DNA from: Paracoccaceae bacterium
Lineage (GTDB): Bacteria > Pseudomonadota > Alphaproteobacteria > Rhodobacterales > Rhodobacteraceae
Assembly: GCA_009920815.1 (NCBI GenBank)
Contig: RFZH01000168.1
Coordinates: forward strand, 1-5,221
Direction of reading: 5' to 3'
DNA: 5,221 nucleotides
Shown: positions 1 through 4,608 of the stretch, piece after piece
How positions within the stretch are numbered: the first letter of the stretch is position 1
Layout: each line of letters starts with the position of its first letter
Position numbers and translations under genes: made by a program
Notes under the pieces: generated by a model
The model's database searches: none
What the model saw: the letters and a program-made list of their open reading frames with translations, nothing else
What the model was told of the DNA's origin: nothing

Positions 1-1753
1 AACCATAACGGAACTTTTTGACGCCTAGGAAATCATCCAGATTTTCCGCTGTCACACTCACAGATTTTGTTTCGCCTTTGACGATCTTGGTCACGGCTTT
101 GCGAGCTACTTTGGAAATTTCACGTTCCAAATTACGCACGCCTGCTTCGCGTGTGTATAGACGAATTATGGCATTCAAGGCATCGTCTGATATTTCAAAC
201 TCGCCTTTTTTGAGTCCGTGATTTTTGACAGCTTTTGACACCAGATGGCGCTGTGCAATTTCGCGTTTTTCGTCTTCGGTATATCCAGCCAACGAAATAA
301 TTTCCATCCGATCCAATAGGGGACTTGGCATATTATAGCTGTTGGCTGTGGTCAGAAACATTACGTTTGACAAGTCGTATTCTACCTCGAGGTAGTGATC
401 TACGAATGTCGCGTTTTGTTCTGGATCCAAAACTTCTAACATAGCGGACGCTGGGTCCCCACGGAAATCTTGGCCCATCTTGTCGATTTCATCAAGCAAT
501 ATCAATGGATTGTTTGTTTTGGCCTTCTTCAATGCTTGGATGATTTTTCCAGGCATTGACCCAATATAGGTCCGACGATGGCCGCGAATTTCACTTTCGT
601 CGCGTACACCACCCAAAGAAATGCGAATAAACTCGCGACCTGTTGCCTTGGCCACCGATTTACCAAGGGATGTTTTACCAACACCAGGAGGTCCAACCAA
701 ACACATGATCGGCCCTTTTAATTTCGCACTGCGCTGCTGCACCGCCAAATATTCGACAATGCGTTCTTTGACCTTGTCCAACGAGTAATGATCCGCGTCC
801 AATATCTCTTGTGCTTTGCCAAGATCTTTTTTCACACGTGAGCGCACGCCCCATGGAATAGACAGCATCCAATCAAGGTAATTGCGAACAACCGTTGCCT
901 CTGCCGACATGGGCGACATGGACTTAAGCTTTTTCAGCTCGGCCAATGCTTTTTCACGCGCTTCCTTAGATAATTTAACGTCTTCAATCCGCTCTTCAAG
1001 CTCGATGACTTCGTTTTGACCTTCTTCGCCATCACCTAATTCTTTTTGAATAGCTTTCATTTGCTCATTCAAATAGTATTCGCGTTGCGTGCGTTCCATC
1101 TGTGATTTGACGCGCGTTTTGATCTTTTTCTCGACCTGAAGAACGCTCATTTCGCCTTGCATCAAACCATAGATTTTTTCCAACCGATCGCTGATCGTAA
1201 GCGTTTCAAGAAGATCTTGTTTTTCTTCGACATCAATACCCAAATGGCCCGCAACCAAATCAGCAAGCTTGGCAGGTTCGTTCGCATCTGCAACCGAAGT
1301 GAGTGCCTCTTCGGGGATGTTTTTCTTGATCTTTGCGTAACGCTCAAATTCTTCGGCAACTGACCTTAGCATTGCGGCGTTTGCGTCTGCGTCGCCAATC
1401 TCTTCGTACAAGGTTTCTGCAACAGCTTCAAAATAGTTGTCGTTTTGCAAAAACTCTTGGATATGGACACGCATTTGTCCTTCGACAAGCACTTTTACAG
1501 TACCGTCAGGCAATTTCAAAAGCTGCAACACATTTGCCAATACGCCTGTCCGATAAATACCGTCCGCGCCGGGATCATCTTCGGCTGGGTCAATTTGGCT
1601 GGACAAAAGTATTTGTTTGTCGTTTTGCATCACTTCTTCTAGCGCGCGCACAGATTTTTCACGGCCCACAAACAAGGGCACTATCATGTGCGGAAACACG
1701 ACGATGTCGCGAAGCGGCAAGACAGGATAAGATGCATTAATATGTGCTGTCAT
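1..1753 (-). CDS. lon: ATP-dependent protease Lon (La), N-terminal 584 codons, 3' end beyond window
   Basis: Lon is a soluble cytoplasmic homo-oligomeric AAA+ serine protease that unfolds and degrades misfolded and short-lived regulatory proteins. Reading the minus strand from ATG at 1753 gives one frame, open without a stop to the window edge. Residues about 10-200 match the substrate-binding LON domain (YPVLPLRDIVVFPHMIVPLFVGR near the start, seen in part), followed by a charged helical linker at about 200-300. The AAA+ module carries Walker A GPPGVGKT (residues 354-361), Walker B LLDEIDKM (D421, E422), sensor-1 N471 in TTANS, an arginine finger R482 in LLDRME and sensor-2 R540 in REAGVRNLER. 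These positions are within about two residues of E. coli Lon. The Ser-Lys protease domain (about 200 further residues in the family) lies outside the window, so its integrity cannot be judged. The start is supported by an AAAGGAAG Shine-Dalgarno just upstream (about 1760-1767). Expression is probably heat-inducible (see promoter at 1824-1854). Identification is certain. Confidence 0.98.
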   Translation of the reverse strand, partial: MTAHINASYPVLPLRDIVVFPHMIVPLFVGREKSVRALEEVMQNDKQILLSSQIDPAEDDPGADGIYRTGVLANVLQLLKLPDGTVKVLVEGQMRVHIQEFLQNDNYFEAVAETLYEEIGDADANAAMLRSVAEEFERYAKIKKNIPEEALTSVADANEPAKLADLVAGHLGIDVEEKQDLLETLTISDRLEKIYGLMQGEMSVLQVEKKIKTRVKSQMERTQREYYLNEQMKAIQKELGDGEEGQNEVIELEERIEDVKLSKEAREKALAELKKLKSMSPMSAEATVVRNYLDWMLSIPWGVRSRVKKDLGKAQEILDADHYSLDKVKERIVEYLAVQQRSAKLKGPIMCLVGPPGVGKTSLGKSVAKATGREFIRISLGGVRDESEIRGHRRTYIGSMPGKIIQALKKAKTNNPLILLDEIDKMGQDFRGDPASAMLEVLDPEQNATFVDHYLEVEYDLSNVMFLTTANSYNMPSPLLDRMEIISLAGYTEDEKREIAQRHLVSKAVKNHGLKKGEFEISDDALNAIIRLYTREAGVRNLEREISKVARKAVTKIVKGETKSVSVTAENLDDFLGVKKFRYG

Positions 1754-1773
1754 AAGACTTCCTTTTATCTGCA

Positions 1774-1810
1774 AAACAGCATGGCCCCAGATAGGCAACC
1801 TGCGCTGTTT
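1774..1810 (-). other. Inverted repeat in the lon 5' leader
   Basis: AAACAGC (1774-1780) and GCTGTTT (1804-1810) form a perfect 7-bp inverted repeat, extendable by one G-U pair at each end, around a 23-nt loop. It falls inside the predicted lon leader, between the likely transcription start near 1817 and the ribosome binding site near 1760-1767. The Shine-Dalgarno is outside the stem, so simple sequestration is not shown. It could be a leader hairpin affecting mRNA stability or translation, or chance; the long loop argues for caution. Confidence 0.35.
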
Positions 1811-1823
1811 CCATTGTGAGACT

Positions 1824-1854
1824 CAGAGATAGGTACAAAAACGTTTAATTCAAG
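1824..1854 (-). promoter_or_regulatory. Predicted RpoH (sigma-32) heat-shock promoter of lon
   Basis: On the minus strand, CTTG at 1854-1851 is followed after exactly 17 nt by CCTATCTCTG at 1833-1824. This matches the alphaproteobacterial RpoH pattern CTTG-N17-CYTATnTnnG at every specified base; the -35 also extends to CTTGAA as in the classical sigma-32 box. Transcription would start near 1816-1818, giving a leader of about 65 nt before the lon start codon. lon is a standard heat-shock regulon member, so the site and the gene agree. No comparably good sigma-70 promoter was seen on this strand nearby. Confidence 0.75.
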
Positions 1855-2100
1855 CAGAGTCATTTTGAAACAGTTTGCCCTTTTGCACAGAGACGCGCAA
1901 GGGCACGATATGGCTAATTTTCTCCGTAAACTTAACTTTGGGATAGGGATTTGGTCAGGTATTTAAATCTCATGGATCAAATAGGTGGAGGCGCCGCGTT
2001 AACTATGATATTAATTTCAATTTAAGTGACACTTTTTATTTGTCGACGCAATCAAGAGTTGAATTGATAAATATCTAACGCCACAAAAACAGGGTGTAAT
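1855..2100. other. Upstream part of the divergent lon / small-ORF intergenic region
   Basis: Together with the lon leader this makes a 347-bp gene-free stretch between two divergent genes. It holds a short inverted repeat GCCCTT (1877-1882) / AAGGGC (1899-1904) with a 16-nt loop and no T-tract, an 11-bp near-palindrome AAGTG-A-CACTT (2024-2034), and an AT-rich segment from about 2000 to 2090. A weak candidate promoter for the plus-strand gene is TTGTCG (2040-2045) with ATTGAT (2063-2068) 17 nt downstream, which I do not regard as established. No RNA gene or longer coding frame is supported. Confidence 0.4.
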
Positions 2101-2328
2101 ATGGCACAGATGGATAATTGGCGCCAAGACGCCATTCAAATGACGCAGGACGATATTACAGTCCAAGATGCGCTAAAATTATTGGAATGGGCGTGTATGT
2201 GTCCTGACAAATTGCGAAAGGCAAGTTTACTTGATACTTTTCATGAAAATGGTGGATTTGAGATTATTCAATCCAATTTGAAACATCTTACCCATGCGTC
2301 CCCGAAAAAAGATTTCACCGCAAACTGA
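2101..2328 (+). CDS. Small hypothetical protein, 75 aa, unrecognised
   Basis: I do not recognise this protein. It is short, soluble-looking and probably mostly helical: an N-terminal stretch rich in Asp/Gln, a segment VQDALKLLEWACMCPDKLRK (about residues 21-40) with two cysteines at 32 and 34, then LLDTFHENGGFEIIQSNLKHL and a basic tail. No signal peptide or membrane segment is visible, and a C-M-C pair alone is not a recognised metal site. The ATG at 2101 is preceded by AGGGTG (2091-2096) at reasonable distance, which favours this start over the internal ATG at 2110. It is divergent from lon and ends 60 bp before the first tRNA-Asp; the only hairpin terminator downstream lies beyond that tRNA. 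The residue composition looks like a real protein, but no homology was checked, so a chance frame cannot be excluded. Confidence 0.6.
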   Translation: MAQMDNWRQDAIQMTQDDITVQDALKLLEWACMCPDKLRKASLLDTFHENGGFEIIQSNLKHLTHASPKKDFTAN

Positions 2329-2348
2329 AATTTTTCTAATTTATCTGC

Positions 2349-2377
2349 TTGACGTTCTTGCATGTGAATCGTAATAA
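2349..2377 (+). promoter_or_regulatory. Predicted sigma-70 promoter of the first tRNA-Asp gene
   Basis: TTGACG (2349-2354) and TAATAA (2372-2377) are separated by 17 nt. The -10 ends 11 nt before the mature tRNA start at 2389, leaving only a few leader bases, which is typical of tightly placed tRNA promoters. The second tRNA-Asp gene shows the same -35 hexamer and the same spacings. Confidence 0.65.
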
Positions 2378-2386
2378 CGCCGTACC

Positions 2387-2465
2387 GCGCGGTTGTAGCT
2401 CAGTTGGTTAGAGTACCGGCCTGTCACGCCGGGGGTCGCGGGTTCGAGCCCCGTCAACCGCGCCA
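2387..2465 (+). repeat. Direct repeat copy 1 (tRNA-Asp plus two flanking bases)
   Basis: These 79 bp recur exactly at 2626-2704, a shift of 239 bp. Identity stops two bases before the mature tRNA and at the CCA end; the flanking DNA, including promoter spacers and downstream sequence, is different. The repeat is thus the tRNA gene itself and not a larger segmental duplication of recent date. Confidence 0.95.
2389..2465 (+). tRNA. tRNA-Asp (GUC), copy 1
   Basis: A 77-nt gene with encoded CCA folds into a full cloverleaf. The acceptor stem is GCGGTTG / CAACCGC (2389-2395 with 2455-2461); the D stem is GCTC/GAGT, the anticodon stem CCGGC/GCCGG and the T stem GCGGG/CCCGT with loop TTCGAGC. The anticodon GTC is at 2423-2425 in loop CTGTCAC, so it reads GAC and GAU aspartate codons. 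The discriminator base is G (2462), as expected for tRNA-Asp, and CCA is at 2463-2465. It has its own promoter upstream and a strong terminator starting 3 bp downstream. Confidence 0.98.
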
Positions 2466-2467
2466 TT

Positions 2468-2500
2468 AAAAACCGTCCTACGTGGACGGTTTTTTGTTTT
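2468..2500 (+). terminator. Rho-independent terminator after tRNA-Asp copy 1, readable in both directions
   Basis: AAAAACCGTCC (2468-2478) pairs with GGACGGTTTTT (2484-2494) around a 5-nt loop, giving an 11-bp stem with a CCGTCC/GGACGG core. On the plus strand it runs into a T-rich tract to 2500. On the minus strand the same stem is followed by TTTTTAAT, so it should also stop transcripts coming leftwards from dgkA through the second tRNA. Confidence 0.9.
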
Positions 2501-2587
2501 TAATCAGACGATTGTTGCAGAGCTTTCAAAAACTGATTTTCTTGCAAAGAGAACAAAGATTTTTTGCAAAAGAATGGGTTTTCTCTA
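2501..2587. other. Spacer between the tRNA-Asp units with an imperfect short repeat
   Basis: This stretch is AT-rich and has no coding frame of note. GATTTTCTTGCAAAGA (2535-2550) and GATTTTTTGCAAAAGA (2558-2573) are near-identical 16-mers 23 bp apart, which may be chance in AT-rich DNA or a paired binding site upstream of the second tRNA promoter. Confidence 0.3.
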
Positions 2588-2616
2588 TTGACGTGGTCTG
2601 TGAAAATTCCTATCCA
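2588..2616 (+). promoter_or_regulatory. Predicted sigma-70 promoter of the second tRNA-Asp gene
   Basis: TTGACG (2588-2593) is followed after 17 nt by TATCCA (2611-2616), whose 3' half fits the -10 consensus poorly. The -10 ends 11 nt before the tRNA start at 2628, exactly as in the first unit. The shared geometry is the main support. Confidence 0.6.
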
Positions 2617-2625
2617 GCCCGACAT

Positions 2626-2704
2626 GCGCGGTTGTAGCTCAGTTGGTTAGAGTACCGGCCTGTCACGCCGGGGGTCGCGGGTTCGAGCCCCGTCAACCGC
2701 GCCA
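2626..2704 (+). repeat. Direct repeat copy 2 (tRNA-Asp plus two flanking bases)
   Basis: Exact second copy of the 79-bp segment at 2387-2465, in the same orientation. Recombination between the two would delete 239 bp, removing one tRNA, the terminator and one promoter. Confidence 0.95.
2628..2704 (+). tRNA. tRNA-Asp (GUC), copy 2
   Basis: Identical to the first copy over all 77 nt, with anticodon GTC at 2662-2664, discriminator G at 2701 and encoded CCA at 2702-2704. It has its own promoter but no visible hairpin terminator: the convergent dgkA coding region ends only 6 bp downstream, so its primary transcript probably runs antisense into dgkA before processing. Confidence 0.98.
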
Positions 2705-2710
2705 CTTTCC

Positions 2711-3079
2711 TTACAAAAAATTGTGCGTAACAATGATGATCCACGCTGCGCCCACCGCCACACCGGTCAGCGCAACCGCAGCACTGGCTGCGTCTTTGGC
2801 TTGTTTGGCAGCGTCTCTGATGTCAGGGCTAATATCGTCGACGACACGTTCGATTGCCGTATTCATACATTCGGCCGCAAGCACCAAAATGCCGCCTGCC
2901 ACCAAAAGTGCGGTTTCCCCTGCGCTCAGTGGCAACCAAAGCGCAATCGGGGTTGATATAAAATTTGCAACGATCCACTGGCGTAAACTTGGTTCGGCCC
3001 GCCATACATGTGCCCATCCTTGCCATGACCAAACACACCGATTGATAAAGCGATTGTACTGATCTGCGAAAAAGCCCAT
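2711..3079 (-). CDS. dgkA: Diacylglycerol kinase, prokaryotic integral-membrane type
   Basis: DgkA is a small trimeric inner-membrane enzyme that phosphorylates diacylglycerol with ATP to give phosphatidate, recycling diacylglycerol released during envelope glycan or membrane-derived oligosaccharide synthesis. The 122-residue length equals that of the E. coli enzyme. The family signature is intact: E29 in the amphipathic N-terminal region, AECMNTAIERVVD (E70, N73, E77, D81) and KDAASAAV (K95, D96). Three hydrophobic segments lie at about 35-51, 56-73 and 97-118. Of two near-adjacent start codons, ATG at 3079 is chosen because it gives this frame and sits 7 nt from AAGGAA; the ATG at 3083 opens a different frame. 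It faces the second tRNA-Asp tail to tail and is divergent from the 72-residue membrane protein gene, with 76 bp between their starts. Confidence 0.95.
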   Translation of the reverse strand: MGFFADQYNRFINRCVWSWQGWAHVWRAEPSLRQWIVANFISTPIALWLPLSAGETALLVAGGILVLAAECMNTAIERVVDDISPDIRDAAKQAKDAASAAVALTGVAVGAAWIIIVTHNFL

Positions 3080-3086
3080 TCATATT

Positions 3087-3092
3087 TTCCTT
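3087..3092 (-). promoter_or_regulatory. Ribosome binding site of dgkA
   Basis: AAGGAA on the minus strand, 7 nt from the ATG at 3079 but only about 3 nt from the out-of-frame ATG at 3083. The spacing decides for the 3079 start that encodes DgkA. Confidence 0.7.
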
Positions 3093-3155
3093 GTTGAATG
3101 TGATTGATCTGCCCGCTAAGCAAACACAGCCATAGTTTACTAAATCGGAGATCCA

Positions 3156-3374
3156 ATGAAAGATCTGATTTTGCGTCTGCCCACGTCTTTGCTGATCTTG
3201 GCGTGCTTAACCCTTGGGCTTGCGCCTTTTTTTCCTCAACCCCATGTATTGGAAAAATTAACGATGATCTTTTCGGGGCAATTAACACGCCCAATGGACA
3301 TAGTTGATCTAATCTTACATGGCGCCCCATGGATATTACTTGGCGCCAAGTTGTTTATCACGATGCGGCCTTGA
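3156..3374 (+). CDS. Small conserved two-helix membrane protein, 72 aa (family often labelled 'RND transporter')
   Basis: The protein has two hydrophobic segments, about residues 8-27 (LPTSLLILACLTLGLAPFF) and 49-69 (around DLILHGAPWILLGAKLF). A conserved-looking connector carries FPQPHVLEKLTMIFSGQLTRPMD, with prolines, a histidine and a charged EKL. From memory this pattern (APFxPxPHxxEKLxML, RPxDxxDLxLHGxPWxLL) belongs to a small family in Rhodobacterales and some Gammaproteobacteria that databases often name 'RND transporter'. At 72 residues it cannot be an RND pump, which is over 1000 residues, so the label says nothing reliable about function. The start ATG has GGAG (3147-3150) 5 nt upstream. 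It is divergent from dgkA and convergent with ispG, with 42 bp between the two stops. The function is unknown; a hydrophobic membrane-anchored accessory protein is the most one can infer. Confidence 0.85.
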   Translation: MKDLILRLPTSLLILACLTLGLAPFFPQPHVLEKLTMIFSGQLTRPMDIVDLILHGAPWILLGAKLFITMRP

Positions 3375-3416
3375 TCGGCCTGAGACGTACAAAAAGACTG
3401 TCTCACCTTGGGGAAA
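3375..3416. other. Short convergent gap with a weak hairpin, no clear terminator
   Basis: TGAGAC (3381-3386) and GTCTCA (3400-3405) form a 6-bp inverted repeat with a 13-nt loop, without a following T-tract on either strand. A 4-bp GGCC/GGCC hairpin (3367-3380) lies next to it and overlaps the end of the 72-residue gene. How transcription of the two convergent genes ends is therefore not evident. Confidence 0.3.
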
Positions 3417-4535
3417 TCATTGTACGACAGTGCTGGTTTCGATTTCCTGTGCGCGCTTTTCGACAAGTTCCACGATATGATCGACCATTTTGTCGTTATC
3501 GATGCGGTGATCTTGCTTACCTGCCCAGTATACCATGCCGTGACCTGCGCCACCCCCTGTAAAGCCAACGTCGGTCATCAACGCTTCGCCGGGACCATTT
3601 ACGACACATCCGATGATGGACAAGCTTAATGGTGTCTTGATGTGTTCCAAACGTTTTTCCAGAGTTTCGACAGTTTTAATCACGTCAAAGCCCTGACGCG
3701 CGCAAGAGGGACATGATATGATATTTACGCCGCGATGTCGCAGGCCAAGGGATTTAAGGATTTCATATCCAACCTTTACCTCTTCGACAGGGTGGGCGGA
3801 CAAAGAGACGCGAATGGTGTCGCCAATGCCCATCCACAATAAATTGCCCAAGCCTATGGCCGATTTAATCGTTCCACTTGTCAATCCACCGGCCTCTGTG
3901 ATGCCCAGATGGATTGGCGCATCGGTCGCCTCTGCCAGGGCTTGGTAAGCCGCCGCCGCCATAAAGACATCAGAGGCTTTGACGCTGATCTTGAACTCAT
4001 GAAAATCATTGTCTTGCAAAATCTTGATATGATCCATGCCGCTTTCGACCATCGCATCGGGGCAGGGTTCGCCGTATTTTTCGAGCAAGTGTTTTTCTAA
4101 CGATCCAGCATTTACGCCAATTCGGATTGCACAATTGTGGTCGCGCGCGGCTTTGATAACTTCTCGTACCCGCTCTGGCGCGCCAATATTGCCTGGATTA
4201 ATCCGCAAACAGGCTGCACCTGCCTCTGCTGCCTCAATTCCACGCTTATAATGGAAATGAATATCTGCCACGATGGGGACAGGGCTTTCTTTCACAATTT
4301 CTTTCAAAGCGCAGCTGCTGTCTTGGTCAGGTACAGAAATGCGCACGATGTCTGCGCCTGCCTCTGCAGCAGCTTGGACTTGTGCAATAGTGCCTTTGAT
4401 GTCAGTCGTGACCGTATTGGTCATTGTCTGTACGCTAATCGGTGCATCGCCCCCCACAGGTACAGACCCAACCATGATTTGACGGGATTTACGGCGATAA
4501 ATATTACGCCATGGGCGCACATGGTTGATCGACAT
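3417..4535 (-). CDS. ispG: 4-hydroxy-3-methylbut-2-en-1-yl diphosphate synthase (IspG/GcpE)
   Basis: IspG is a cytoplasmic [4Fe-4S] enzyme that reductively opens methylerythritol cyclodiphosphate to HMBPP, the penultimate step of the MEP isoprenoid pathway; electrons come from flavodoxin or ferredoxin. The 372-residue protein is complete and of the compact bacterial length. The N-terminal TIM-barrel part shows PISVQTMTNT (32-41), ADIHFHYKRG (90-99) and LRINPGNIG (110-118). The C-terminal Fe-S domain carries the three cluster cysteines, C275 and C278 in CPSCARQ and C310 in IGCVVNGPGEA, with the glutamate cluster ligand E317. The start at 4535 follows an AGAGG ribosome binding site 7-8 nt upstream and gives the expected N-terminus (RRKSRQIMVGSVPVGG). 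It lies 73 bp downstream of a RodZ-like gene on the same strand but has a likely promoter of its own in the gap. Confidence 0.98.
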   Translation of the reverse strand: MSINHVRPWRNIYRRKSRQIMVGSVPVGGDAPISVQTMTNTVTTDIKGTIAQVQAAAEAGADIVRISVPDQDSSCALKEIVKESPVPIVADIHFHYKRGIEAAEAGAACLRINPGNIGAPERVREVIKAARDHNCAIRIGVNAGSLEKHLLEKYGEPCPDAMVESGMDHIKILQDNDFHEFKISVKASDVFMAAAAYQALAEATDAPIHLGITEAGGLTSGTIKSAIGLGNLLWMGIGDTIRVSLSAHPVEEVKVGYEILKSLGLRHRGVNIISCPSCARQGFDVIKTVETLEKRLEHIKTPLSLSIIGCVVNGPGEALMTDVGFTGGGAGHGMVYWAGKQDHRIDNDKMVDHIVELVEKRAQEIETSTVVQ

Positions 4536-4545
4536 CTCAGACCTC

Positions 4546-4566
4546 TGTGATCGAATTTATATCACA
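4546..4566. promoter_or_regulatory. Inverted repeat TGTGAT-N9-ATCACA at the predicted ispG transcription start
   Basis: TGTGAT (4546-4551) and ATCACA (4561-4566) form a perfect 6-bp inverted repeat with a 9-nt AT-rich spacer. It abuts the predicted -10 box and covers the likely transcription start, a good position for a repressor operator. The half-sites resemble CRP sites, but CRP needs TGTGA-N6-TCACA and here the spacer is N11, so it is not a standard CRP site. It could equally form a small hairpin at the 5' end of the mRNA. The binding factor is unknown. Confidence 0.4.
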
Positions 4567-4595
4567 AACATAGGCGCTTATGCGGGATCGTGCAA
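4567..4595 (-). promoter_or_regulatory. Predicted sigma-70 promoter of ispG
   Basis: On the minus strand TTGCAC (4595-4590) and TATGTT (4572-4567) are separated by 17 nt. Transcription would begin near 4560, leaving a leader of about 25 nt with the AGAGG ribosome binding site. This would let ispG be transcribed independently of the upstream RodZ-like gene, whose stop is at 4609-4611. Confidence 0.6.
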
Positions 4596-4608
4596 CGCCG
4601 TTCGGGTA

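Noticed and set aside
1333..1740. 135-residue plus-strand frame opposite the start of lon
   Set aside because: Antisense to well-conserved Lon sequence, Arg/Leu-rich composition, no ribosome binding site of note.
1877..1904. GCCCTT/AAGGGC inverted repeat as a terminator
   Set aside because: 16-nt loop, no T-tract on either strand, and no gene ends nearby.
1972..2025. 17-codon plus-strand frame (MDQIGGGAALTMILISI) as a leader peptide of the small gene
   Set aside because: No well-placed ribosome binding site and no attenuator-like structure after it; too short to support.
2387..2704. Integration site or mobile element bounded by the duplicated tRNA genes
   Set aside because: The 160 bp between the copies holds only a terminator, a spacer and a promoter; no integrase or cargo, and both tRNAs are complete with promoters, so this is a tandem tRNA pair.
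2643..3062. 139-residue plus-strand frame starting inside tRNA-Asp copy 2
   Set aside because: It begins within a tRNA and runs antisense to dgkA, whose family motifs are intact on the other strand; low-complexity Ala/Ser content is a shadow effect.
4137..4550. 137-residue plus-strand frame opposite ispG
   Set aside because: Shadow of ispG; the Cys/His-rich look comes from the complement of IspG codons.
4546..4566. CRP binding site upstream of ispG
   Set aside because: Half-sites TGTGA and TCACA are right but the spacer is 11 nt where CRP needs 6.
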